Assembly: GCF_014203225.1 (NCBI RefSeq)
Contig: NZ_JACHIO010000007.1
Location: 62,001 to 126,000 of the forward strand
DNA: 64,000 bases
Direction of reading: 5' to 3'
Origin: Granulicella mallensis
Lineage (GTDB): Bacteria > Acidobacteriota > Terriglobia > Terriglobales > Acidobacteriaceae
Part shown: positions 54,682 through 62,664 of the stretch, one piece after another
Layout of the letters: each line of letters begins with the position of its first letter
Position numbering within the stretch: the stretch's first letter is position 1
Notes under the pieces: model-generated
Databases searched by the model: none
What the model saw: the letters and a program-made list of their open reading frames with translations, nothing else
What the model was told of the DNA's origin: nothing
Position numbers and translations under genes: made by a program

Positions 54682-55008
54682 TTGCTTGTGGAATCTCCCA
54701 CGAACCCTCGCCAGCATTTTGACGAGGACGACTTGAAAGAACTCGCGGACACCGTTCGCAAATCCGGCATCTATCAGGCTATTCTTGCCCGACCGAAGGA
54801 AGAGCATTTGCAGATCGTCTTCGGAGCGCGGCGCTACTGTGCCTCTCTGCTGGCCGGGAAGGAAACCATTCCCGCACTCATCCGCGAGATGACCGACGCG
54901 GAAGTTCTGGAGGCGCAGCTTGTCGAAAACCTTCAGTGTCGCGACGTTCACCCGATGGAGGAGGCCGAAGGCTTCCCGAATCGCTTTTTCTGCGCTTCGA
55001 GTTCCTGA
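54682..55008 (+). pseudogene. Truncated ParB-family N-terminal domain
   Basis: The frame starts inside the domain: LVESPTNPRQHFDEDDLKEL is the ParB beta-strand and NPR segment, followed by SGIYQAILARP, the nucleotide-binding FGARRYCASLLAGKETIPALI (normally G-x-R-R) and VLEAQLVENLQCRDVHPMEEAEGF. At this point, where a full ParB continues into its helix-turn-helix, similarity ends and a stop follows. A stop codon also lies just upstream of the conserved part. So this is the remnant of a plasmid- or phage-type ParB/RepB gene, not the chromosomal parB. Confidence 0.75.
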
Positions 55009-55397
55009 ATACTCTTTGGATTCGACCGAGCCATGCGACTCAGCATACAATCGTAGCGAGCCGAGCGCAAACGCTTCGCGAGCGGTTTGATGGTTGGCGG
55101 AAGCAGTAGGTCGCGGGTAAAACTGAGCAACACTTAGAGATTCAAACGGGATCTCGCGACGTCCAGGACAAGCAGGAGAAACAGGAGTTGCAGCGGGCCG
55201 GCCGACTGGACCGGATAGAACAATACCTATCTGCGCAAGTCCAGCCGGTACCCGCAACTCCCGACCCGCATCCCTCCGCATAGCCGTCGCTCTTCGACTT
55301 GGCACGAACAAAGGACGCTTGTGCCGAGTGGGATGTACTCAGCACTAAAGGGATGGGTATCGTGTGGGAAGACTTTGAGGGTCGGACATATATTTGA
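55009..55397. other. Region of gene debris between ParB fragment and membrane protein
   Basis: Short coding-like pieces occur on both strands, but none is long enough or recognisable. A charged, helical piece on the plus strand (around 55140-55240, DVQDKQEKQELQRAGRLD) looks like part of a decayed gene. The region fits mobile-element debris. Confidence 0.35.
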
Positions 55398-56933
55398 ATG
55401 AAATTATTTCTCCGTAAATCGCAAGTGAAATATAGCCACATTGCGCTTCTCGCATTTGTCTTCATTGCCACTCGAACCTGGGTATGGATGTCCGGAATAA
55501 GATATCCGACGAACGAGGCAACTGGTCTCTGGCAACTGCTCGATCTGGATCTACTGCAGCATCATCTTCTACGCAGCCTTTACCTGCTGCATTCCCAACC
55601 TCCCGCGCTCAACATACTTGTCGGCTTGGCCGAGAAGGCTGCAGGATTACACTATGGGTACGTGATCGTTGGCGCGCAGTTGCTTCTTGCACTCGCTGCC
55701 ACTCTGGCAATCTATCTTGCTTTGATCGGCCTTGAGATATCTCCCCTCCTGGCTCTTTCTGTAGGTATTCTCTTGATCTTCAATCCAACTGAGATTACCT
55801 ATGAGTTCGACGCCCTTTACTCAGAGCTCTGCTACGCCCTGCTTTGTTTACTGACGCTTGCAATCGTCTGCTTTGTACGCAGCCGGTCTAGCCTCGCTCT
55901 TTGGTCGTTGGTAGGTCTAATGGTCTGCCTTACCCTAGTGCGTTCCACGTACCAATGGGTCTGGATGTTTGCTGTACTGGCCGTTCTCTGGTGGAACTTG
56001 AAGAACACCAGACCTCGCATCCTCAGTGCAGCTCTCATCGGCATCTGTCTTTCCCTACTCTGGCCGGTGAAAAACTACATCGTGTTTCACCACTTTACAT
56101 CCTCGACCTGGGCTCCTTTCAGCCTTGCCAAGCATTGGCAGAGCAACGACCCATCCCTCGAACGCTGGAGTCAAGAAGGGAAAATTTCTACCTTCCCATT
56201 GGCTATCGTTTCCGACCAGGATCTCGCAGCGTGGCTGCGCGATCGTTGGCAGGCAAAGCCAAGTAGCAGTCCACAGCTGGACGATATCGTGAAAAAGACT
56301 GGTGGAGACGTCAACTGGAACTCCCGTGCCATGTTGCGCATGCACGATGCTCAGGCACGCGACGTTTCCTTTCTCATCCGCCACCATCCGAAACCTTACT
56401 TCTTCGGTGTGGCCGTCGCTGTCTTCGACTACTTCAGACCATCCTCCGACTACTACTTAATTAACAGAAAAGATGACAATGCAGCTAAGTACGCTGCGGT
56501 GGTCAACTTGGATCACGCTACACGACGCCTCTGCTGCAACATCTTCGGTATTCCGCCAGAGGTGTACTCAATTCTTAGCGCGCCGCCGCCTCCGCGACAT
56601 GCGACTGTAAAGACGCGGCTGCAGAGCATATGTGTGGGAGCCATTGTCTCCTACTTCATCGTGCTCGCCGCTCTTCTCTCCCTGCGGCGTCAGACGATGT
56701 GGAGCAACAGCCCGCATCGCAAACTGATCATCATGGTGATGTCGGTGACCATTGGCTATGTCTTCCTGGTGAGCAATCTCTTGGAGGTGGGCGAGAACAT
56801 GCGCTTTCGTCTCGAGACCCAGCCTCTGGTCTTCGTGGTCTTGGCCATCTTCCTTCAGCAACTATGGGGTGAACGGTCACGCAGACGGCAGTCGAATAGC
56901 TCTGAGGCTGCCGAAAATCAACTCACCGGATAG
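55398..56933 (+). CDS. Multi-pass membrane protein, GT-C glycosyltransferase-like
   Basis: 511 residues with about ten hydrophobic helices. The layout, an early acidic/aromatic loop after the first helix (WMSGIRYPTNEATGLWQLLD, then HSQPPALNILVG), many helices, and a polar soluble stretch in the middle (residues 240-330), resembles ArnT/PMT-type lipid-linked sugar transferases, which use polyprenyl-phosphate sugars at the periplasmic face. I see no motif that proves catalysis. The ribosome site is weak. It could be functionally related to the broken membrane protein at 53079-54255, since both have similar design. Confidence 0.55.
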   Translation: MKLFLRKSQVKYSHIALLAFVFIATRTWVWMSGIRYPTNEATGLWQLLDLDLLQHHLLRSLYLLHSQPPALNILVGLAEKAAGLHYGYVIVGAQLLLALAATLAIYLALIGLEISPLLALSVGILLIFNPTEITYEFDALYSELCYALLCLLTLAIVCFVRSRSSLALWSLVGLMVCLTLVRSTYQWVWMFAVLAVLWWNLKNTRPRILSAALIGICLSLLWPVKNYIVFHHFTSSTWAPFSLAKHWQSNDPSLERWSQEGKISTFPLAIVSDQDLAAWLRDRWQAKPSSSPQLDDIVKKTGGDVNWNSRAMLRMHDAQARDVSFLIRHHPKPYFFGVAVAVFDYFRPSSDYYLINRKDDNAAKYAAVVNLDHATRRLCCNIFGIPPEVYSILSAPPPPRHATVKTRLQSICVGAIVSYFIVLAALLSLRRQTMWSNSPHRKLIIMVMSVTIGYVFLVSNLLEVGENMRFRLETQPLVFVVLAIFLQQLWGERSRRRQSNSSEAAENQLTG

Positions 56934-57138
56934 GCCAACTTTCTAACTGAAGGATATGTACTCACTGAAAGGGTCATTTCAGCAGCTCCCGTTGTGGGTG
57001 ATGTGTCACCCTACTCCCGATGCGAAGCAGCGTGCTCTTTCTCATGCTGGATCAGGAGAGGATTTCAGGGCTGCCACGGACGGCGGTGACGCGTCCACAG
57101 ACGCTGCAAGGCCGCCTCCGAAGAGATGGCCTATGGCT

Positions 57139-57369
57139 TCATTGAGCTTGGGATTCAGATTGCGCTGACTGCTTGAGCAACAGCCGCCTACAGAGATAGA
57201 TCGACCCGATGGCGAAGACAACAGCAAGCGCTTTCCATGCTTCCGCCCAACCGAAGAGCCAAGCAATTTTGTCCTGCCAAGCGATGCAGTAGAGTACGCC
57301 GAATATAAATCCAAGCGAGCACAACCAAACGGTTTTCATGCGACGAGTTGAACCGCCAACGATGCTCAT
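57139..57369 (-). CDS. Small membrane protein, unknown
   Basis: A 76-residue product starting at the ATG at 57369, which has AGAGG just upstream; the frame stays open further, to 57522, but without a ribosome site. Two membrane helices (TVWLCSLGFIFGVLYCIAW and LAVVFAIGSIYLCRRLLL) flank a short aromatic loop, and the C-terminus is polar. No family is recognised. Confidence 0.5.
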   Translation of the reverse strand: MSIVGGSTRRMKTVWLCSLGFIFGVLYCIAWQDKIAWLFGWAEAWKALAVVFAIGSIYLCRRLLLKQSAQSESQAQ

Positions 57370-57996
57370 AAAACCTCTAGACATAAAAGAGAAGAGGGCA
57401 CCTAAGACGGCAGGAACAATCAACCGCTCTCCATGGCGAGCGGTTGAGCAAGCTGGAACCGCAGTCAGAAAGGGAAGAGAGTGAGGTTGCGCAAAAGAAG
57501 ATAGGACGCTCAGCTTGAGCACGTGGTACCTAGTGGTCCCACGTGATATCGCAGATGTGTCCTCTATGTGTCTTGAACTAATATGGAGCCAAACCTGGCT
57601 TCCGCTAAGTCTTTTATAATGTGGTGGCCAGAGACGGGATCGAACCGCCGACGCCGGCCTTTTCAGGGCTGCTTGGCAAAGTATCTAAGCCTCTTAGAAC
57701 TAGCGTAAGTTGCTGAGCACGAGTAGCTTAGGGCGACGCGGGTGTAGGATCACTTAGGACGAAATCGGATCATTTCTACCTTACGACGTTCGGGTATTGT
57801 TCGGAGCCTTTTGGGGCAACGCGCCAATCTAATCATTGAAGATGGCTCGTACAGACCGCACTCTACGCCGCACTCTACGCCACTGGGAACACGAAAACGA
57901 GCCGCAACTGGACCACAATATGTGGTCCAAGCCTCCCGACAAGCGAATCATTGACGCTGTCGTCTTTACCTCTCGATAAGCTAGGATCAGAAAGAA
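57370..57996. other. Intergenic region with tRNA fragment at an island edge
   Basis: About 630 bases without a gene. It contains the tRNA-Phe 3' fragment (57622-57673) and a 12-base tandem repeat (57856-57879, unit CCGCACTCTACG). Confidence 0.5.
57622..57673 (-). tRNA. 3' fragment of a tRNA-Phe (GAA) gene, probable attachment site
   Basis: Read on the minus strand, the sequence gives an anticodon loop CTGAAAA (anticodon GAA), a variable region, a T-arm with GGCGG, TTCGATC and CCGTC, an acceptor strand TCTGGCC and the terminal ACCA. The D-arm and the 5' acceptor strand expected upstream are missing or unrecognisable, so this is the 3' half only. Tyrosine recombinases integrate into tRNA 3' ends and leave such duplicates. 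The retained 3' end faces the left, so the island would extend to the right, where a dead integrase, a toxin-antitoxin-like pair and an Argonaute system are found. Confidence 0.7.
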
Positions 57997-59190
57997 ATGG
58001 CACTTAATCCCCACATCCTGATATGGGCTCGCGAAGCGGCTGGTTTGTCAGTCGATGAGGCTGCTCACGCTCTCGGATTCAAGAACACTCAGGAACGGAC
58101 CGCGGCAGAGCGCTTGCAAGCCATGGAGGCGGGGACGGAGGAGCCGTCGCGTAGTGTTCTGCTGAACATGGCGCGGGTATATCACCGGTCGTTGCTCGTT
58201 TTTTATCTCAGCGAGCCGCCGCGTACAAGCGATCGGGGCCAGGACTTTCGGAGGGCTCCCGGTGCCAACCCCACTGAGTACGATCCTACGCTTGATGCCC
58301 TGATCCGTGACATTCGCGGGCGGCAAGGAATCATTAAGGACTTGCTCGATCAAGCAGATCCGAAGAGGGTTGATTATGTCTCATCGGTAACGATGGATAT
58401 TTCGCCCGTCGAGTTGGCGCGCCGCATGACAGTCAGGTTAGGTTTCTCACTCGACGAATTCAGAAGGCAGGCGAATGTGCCAGCGGCATTCGGCTACCTG
58501 CGCGAAAAGGTCGAGGCATCTGGTGCCTTCGTGTTGCTGCTCGGCAACCTGGGAAGCCATCACACGAACATTCCCAGCGGTGTTTTCAGAGGCTATGCCA
58601 TCGCGGACCCGGTCGCGCCTTTTATCGTCGTCAATGACCAAGACGCGTCGGTGGCATGGGCTTTTACAACACTGCACGAGTTGACGCATTTGTGGCTTGG
58701 GACGACGGGCGTGAGTGGCGGCAATACCGACACTCGAATCGAAGTTTATTGCAATAGTGTGGCCGGGGAGATGCTGTTGCCCGAGGCCGAAATGGCCGGC
58801 CTGCGCTTTCTGCGTCGTGCTTCTCTGGACGAGACTGTTGGGGCGATCGCACAGTTCGCCACTAGCCGGAAGATAAGCCGGGCGATGGTTGCCTACAAGC
58901 TTCTTCGCGTGGACATTATCACTCAGGTCAGATGGCGAGAGCTGGACAAACACTACGCGGACGAATGGAATGCGGCGCAGGCGCAGCCAGCGAGTAAAGA
59001 GAAAAAAGAGGGCGGCCCAAGCTACTACGTTGTGAAGAGACATCGGCTAGGGCATGCCGTAGTGGATCTTGTGAAGAACTCGCTTGCCGAGGGATTTCTC
59101 ACATACACAAGGGCGAGCCAGGTACTCGGTGTTAAGCCTCGCAATGTCGATCCCTTGATCTACACTGCCGGAACGCGGGGTGGTCGGTAA
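57997..59190 (+). CDS. XRE-HTH / ImmA-IrrE metallopeptidase fusion (antitoxin-like)
   Basis: 397 residues. The N-terminal 75 residues form a helix-turn-helix (LIWAREAAGLSVDEAAHALGF). The rest is an ImmA/IrrE (COG2856) domain with the zinc site LHELTHLWLG (His227, Glu228, His231) and a downstream acidic ligand region (EVYCNSVAGEMLLPEAEM). Such proteins are phage or island regulators that cleave a repressor, or antitoxin partners. The following DUF4411 gene starts at the very next base after this stop, a coupling typical of toxin-antitoxin modules of this HTH-ImmA plus PIN-like type. Confidence 0.85.
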   Translation: MALNPHILIWAREAAGLSVDEAAHALGFKNTQERTAAERLQAMEAGTEEPSRSVLLNMARVYHRSLLVFYLSEPPRTSDRGQDFRRAPGANPTEYDPTLDALIRDIRGRQGIIKDLLDQADPKRVDYVSSVTMDISPVELARRMTVRLGFSLDEFRRQANVPAAFGYLREKVEASGAFVLLLGNLGSHHTNIPSGVFRGYAIADPVAPFIVVNDQDASVAWAFTTLHELTHLWLGTTGVSGGNTDTRIEVYCNSVAGEMLLPEAEMAGLRFLRRASLDETVGAIAQFATSRKISRAMVAYKLLRVDIITQVRWRELDKHYADEWNAAQAQPASKEKKEGGPSYYVVKRHRLGHAVVDLVKNSLAEGFLTYTRASQVLGVKPRNVDPLIYTAGTRGGR

Positions 59191-59697
59191 GTGCTCTATC
59201 TCCTCGACGCGAACGTCCTGATTACCGCAAACAGCACCTATTATCCTCTTGATCAGGTTCCAGAATTCTGGAGTTGGGTACATCATCAGGCAGAGTCTAA
59301 CCGGCTAAAGATTCCGCGCGAAATCATGGAAGAGATAAAGGCAGGACGAAAGGATGATGATCCTCTGCTCGACTGGATCTGCATTCCTGAGATTGAGTCA
59401 GCTTTGTTGCTCGATGAACTCGTTGATGTTGCTCTGGTGCAGCATGTCGTCTCCACAGGCTACGCCGCTGACTTGAGCGACGACGAAGTTGAGAAGATCG
59501 GACGTGATCCCTTTCTGATTGCATATGCGCTGGCAGATCCCGCAAAACGAACGGTCGTTAGGACCGAAGTATCACGGCCATCGGCCCAGCGAGCCAATCG
59601 TAAGGTTCCCGACGTATGCCAAAACCTCGGAGCAATCAGCTGTGGTCCATTTGCGCTTAACAGAGCGCTCGGCTTTAGAACGGGATGGAGAACTTAG
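59191..59697 (+). CDS. DUF4411 family protein, PIN-like toxin candidate
   Basis: 168 residues starting at a GTG directly after the previous stop. The N-terminal LYLLDANVLITANSTYYPLDQ has the first PIN-like aspartate and DUF4411 signature, followed by FWSWVHHQAESNRLKIP, REIMEEIKAG and DPFLIAYALAD, where a second acidic site lies; a conserved VPDVCQNLG closes the domain. Family proteins are predicted ribonucleases paired with HTH-ImmA partners. Together with the gene before it, this is a likely type II module. The C-terminal tail ALGFRTGWRT may be altered, as the usual family end is a little shorter. Confidence 0.82.
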   Translation: MLYLLDANVLITANSTYYPLDQVPEFWSWVHHQAESNRLKIPREIMEEIKAGRKDDDPLLDWICIPEIESALLLDELVDVALVQHVVSTGYAADLSDDEVEKIGRDPFLIAYALADPAKRTVVRTEVSRPSAQRANRKVPDVCQNLGAISCGPFALNRALGFRTGWRT

Positions 59698-59910
59698 GAT
59701 TAGCCATTCCTCTGGTTATGGTGGGCACTAGATCAAACTGATGACCTCTTCTGTGCCATTTCGACAACGGCACGCAACTCATTGGAATTGAACGACACCA
59801 ACCGCGCTTTAACACGACAAAGTATATCGATTTTTCTCGTTACAGGACCCACTGGATCGTAAAACGCTTGGTCGTCCACCCGAGGCTGGCTTGCGAAAAA
59901 ACGACGATGA

Positions 59911-60264
59911 TCGGCGGTTCGAAGCCCCGAGCTGGCCACTCTAGAGGTTGAGACTATCCAGCTTAGGGAAGGCCGCTGGGTTCTGGCGGATCTTGAGGGG
60001 AGAGGAAGGCGCATTCGGACGGTCGCAGCCAATCAAAGAATCAATGCCTGGATGACTACGGGGGGAATCGAAGAAGGGAGACTGCTGCGGTCCATCTCCA
60101 AGGGCGGGAAGGTAGGAAAGAGTCTGAGCGACTGGTCGGTCTGTTCAGTGATCGAGCACTCAGCGAAAGAGATTGGGATTGAGCGGTTCGGAGCCCACGA
60201 TCTCCGCCGGACCTGCGCTAAGATTTGCTGAAAGAGCGGCGGTGATCTGCAGCAAATCAAGTTC
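59911..60264 (+). pseudogene. Tyrosine recombinase (phage integrase) remnant
   Basis: The frame gives AVRSPELATLEVETIQL (position of the first catalytic Arg), then RIRTVAA, and the highly typical FGAHDLRRTCAKIC, the box II H-x-x-R motif. An in-frame TGA at 60229-60231 stands where family members have an Arg, and coding similarity goes on as KSGGDLQQIKF before it breaks off. The C-terminal part with the catalytic tyrosine is absent, and a stop also precedes the first Arg. This is a dead integrase, probably the one that put the island in the tRNA-Phe gene or a later one. Confidence 0.8.
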
Positions 60265-60392
60265 CAGCGGAGGGCAGCTCGATTCAAACGACAGAAAGGT
60301 ATCTCGGATCCGAGCAGGAGGTTGCTGTAGCGGTAGATAACAATCTTGGGATGTGAACGCTTGTTCCACGCGGTATTCGGCTTGCGCTTCGT
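60265..60392. other. Short gap after integrase remnant
   Basis: No recognisable feature. Confidence 0.35.
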
Positions 60393-60784
60393 TTAATCCG
60401 GCCAAAACCAGGGATTGTCCTCGTAGTTGAGGATTGGGCCTTCTTCATCGGTGTAATAAGTGCTGCAGTATCGATCTCCAGAGATCGACTCATAAAACAC
60501 AATGATGTTCGCGTTCTCATCGTCTAATCCGTCGGGGCTTGACCGGATGTTCATAGTCTGACCCACGGGAAGAACGCTCGCGATCATCGGAAATCTAGAT
60601 GTAATTTCTCGGCCGTGCAAAGCGGTACGTTCGAAACGCGCAATCGTGAGAGTGCAGGCGGTTCCCGCTCCAACATTTTGCATTTGCATGGGGTGGTAAA
60701 TCGGAATCGAATGTTGAATTTTCGGCAAAGTCCCCCCGACGAATCAAGTCGCTGCTTAGCAGCTTCACTTCGCTGCGATATCAA
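60393..60784 (-). pseudogene. Unknown protein, apparently frameshifted at a G6 run
   Basis: The start is a TTG at 60784, overlapping the stop of the preceding gene. The N-terminal part ISQRSEAAKQRLDSSGG reaches a run of six C's on the plus strand (60730-60735). With one more base it would continue TLPKIQHSIPIYHPMQM and on through NVGAGTACTLTIARFER to the stop at 60393, about 130 residues in all. No family recognised. The second frame has protein-like features, such as SGDRYCSTYYTDEEGP and a tryptophan-rich end (NPWFWPD). It may belong to the preceding gene's operon. Confidence 0.45.
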
Positions 60785-61119
60785 TACACCGGATCATCTT
60801 CAACTGGGGTGCCCAGATCATGCCAGTCCAGTTCAACGGCCGGGTACTGGATACGCCGACGATTGTGACGTTGCAGGGCAAATTCCTCCTCATCGCCTTC
60901 ATGCAGTATGAAGCGGCAATGCTGCCTCATCGGCGTTGGGTCGAAGAGTTCACCAGACGGGTCTTGCACGACGCTGTGTGCGTTGAAGTAAGTAAAGCTG
61001 TCAAAATCTTCAATCAACCAGCCTCGAACTACTTGGAAGTCCACATGCTGTCGCACGTAGGCTTCTGCATTCTCGTGGCATTGATTGTGAGCGGCGCCTT
61101 CCACCGGATTCATGGGCAC
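60781..61119 (-). CDS. Conserved hypothetical protein with C-H-x-N motif
   Basis: 112 residues from a GTG at 61119; the frame is open up to about 61190. The core shows NQCHENAEAYVRQH, FQVVRGWLIEDF, and YFNAHSVVQDPSGELFDPTPM, a set of Cys, His, Asn and Asp that looks like an enzyme active site of an uncharacterised small family often found in scattered bacterial genomes. No assigned function. It begins about 75 bases after the short Argonaute stop and may be transcribed with it. Its role in that system, if any, is unknown. Confidence 0.6.
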   Translation of the reverse strand: MPMNPVEGAAHNQCHENAEAYVRQHVDFQVVRGWLIEDFDSFTYFNAHSVVQDPSGELFDPTPMRQHCRFILHEGDEEEFALQRHNRRRIQYPAVELDWHDLGTPVEDDPVY

Positions 61120-61194
61120 AAGAAAGCGCCTTGCTGCCTCCGGGCGTCCAACCTCGCGCCCAACTCCGCATCGGAAAGAGGGATAGTCATAGGA

Positions 61195-62664
61195 TTAGAT
61201 AAAGAAACGGAAGCTGGGCAGGATGATGCCATTCTCCGGAATGCACTTCAGAATATCTCCGACGCGGCGGGCTGCTCGTAACGTGATGGGCTCTCCTCCA
61301 TCGAACTGGGTGTTGTTCCAATTCAGCTTCGACAGCGACAACATTTCTCGCGCGATCTGTTCGACGCTCGTCTCAGCCTTTGTCACGGATAGTTCGAGCG
61401 GCCTTGGAACATACATCCCCGGATAGGTTTCAAAGAACTGAACGCTTCCACGCAGGTAGAGAAGACCACTGTTTTCTTGGAGCTTCAGGAAGCTGCCTCG
61501 CAGCGGAGGATACGTCCCTTCTCGATAAAGCCTAGTGAACGAAGGCTTGACACTAATCATTTCGACCGATTCGATGTCGTGTTCGTTCGCAGCACTGCGA
61601 AAGCCTTCCATCTCTCCAGCCGTCAGTCGCGATGTTTTGTGCACCACAAGCCGAGCCGGACTAGTGTGATGTTCCTTGCGATATACAGCGATCGCACTCT
61701 TTAGCAACGCTTTGGCATCTTCCTTCTTTAGATGGGGTTGCCGATCGTTCTTATCAAGTTCTGCCTGCGCTCCTTTGACGATCACACCTTCCCCCCGCTC
61801 ATTGAAGACCTGAGCGACGGACGTCATGATCCGGTCCCCGTCGAGACTCCGATAAAAGCTGATGCCTACAAAGCACGTCGTCAGTTCACTCGGATTGCGC
61901 AGCAATCTCCACGGAGCTCCCCCTGCTTTGTAGTAGAGTGCGGCGTGAATGTTCCATGCTCGTGTCGCCTCATCCTGCAAAGGCAAAGAGCTGGCCCTTG
62001 ATTTCGGGTTGCGCTTCGCCTGTCCGCCATAGGTAGAAGGACGGATCATCTGAATTGGCACGCCAACCCGCATGACTTCGGCCTTCAACAGGTCATGGAA
62101 AGCGGGGCTCGGAACGTCTGTTTCCGTCGCCTCCGCGCTTTCATCCAGATCCTGCTCCTGTGCGTCTACCTTACGCGAGACCCGTGCATCAACCGCATCG
62201 AGAACATCTTTGGGTGGCGCGCACACGATGACCATCGGCCCACCGCTTTCACGCACAGCATTCACGTGTTCAATGAAAAGCTTGACGAAGTCCTGTACGA
62301 GGGTAGGACTCCCAGGCGTCTGGAGCAGCGGGTCGATCTCCCGTTGACGAATCGTCGAAGTCCAGCGGTCGTGAAACATCAATTGCGAGCGGAACGCTGT
62401 ATCCTCGCGAAAACCCGGAAAAGGCGGAAAGAGATTCCCAAGACGGCTTTTCTTGGCGTCGATCCCGGCTTCACACTTTTCGAACCATGCCCGCACAGCG
62501 GCCACGCTCTCTGCCGTTCCGACAAGTCCCACGCGGATCTGCTGCGGTGCGGTCGCCTCGCCGAGATCCAATGGCCCGTGCTCTATGAGGCCATAGCGAA
62601 TGTCCACATGAGTGCCGCCATTGCCAAATTCGAGTTCAGGCTCATCGAAGAATTCGAATTTCAT
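61195..62664 (-). CDS. Short prokaryotic Argonaute (MID-PIWI), catalytically inactive
   Basis: 489 residues, without N-terminal, PAZ or APAZ domains. The MID region leads to WNIHAALYYKAGGAPWRLLR (about 237-256), the diagnostic guide-binding segment of prokaryotic Argonautes. The PIWI domain begins with TTCFVGISFYRS (about 262-273), goes through SPARLVVHKTS and TFPG-like FETYPGMYVPRPLEL, and ends with LNWNNTQFDGGEPITLRAARRVGD. The first catalytic Asp position of active PIWI domains (V-G-x-D) is Ser269 here, so slicing is not expected. It shares an ATGA overlap with the upstream DREN-APAZ gene, forming one operon. By analogy the pair detects foreign DNA by guide and unleashes the partner nuclease. 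Confidence 0.88.
   Translation of the reverse strand: MKFEFFDEPELEFGNGGTHVDIRYGLIEHGPLDLGEATAPQQIRVGLVGTAESVAAVRAWFEKCEAGIDAKKSRLGNLFPPFPGFREDTAFRSQLMFHDRWTSTIRQREIDPLLQTPGSPTLVQDFVKLFIEHVNAVRESGGPMVIVCAPPKDVLDAVDARVSRKVDAQEQDLDESAEATETDVPSPAFHDLLKAEVMRVGVPIQMIRPSTYGGQAKRNPKSRASSLPLQDEATRAWNIHAALYYKAGGAPWRLLRNPSELTTCFVGISFYRSLDGDRIMTSVAQVFNERGEGVIVKGAQAELDKNDRQPHLKKEDAKALLKSAIAVYRKEHHTSPARLVVHKTSRLTAGEMEGFRSAANEHDIESVEMISVKPSFTRLYREGTYPPLRGSFLKLQENSGLLYLRGSVQFFETYPGMYVPRPLELSVTKAETSVEQIAREMLSLSKLNWNNTQFDGGEPITLRAARRVGDILKCIPENGIILPSFRFFI

Noticed and set aside
54610-55311. A 233-residue minus-strand frame covering the ParB fragment
   Set aside because: The plus strand clearly encodes ParB motifs here; the minus frame has no family features.
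57856-57879. Two tandem 12-base repeats near the island edge
   Set aside because: Only two units and no spacer structure; not a CRISPR array or iteron set.
59733-60032. A 99-residue minus-strand frame over the integrase remnant
   Set aside because: Part is antisense to integrase motifs; the remaining piece has no recognisable family, though it could be debris of another gene.
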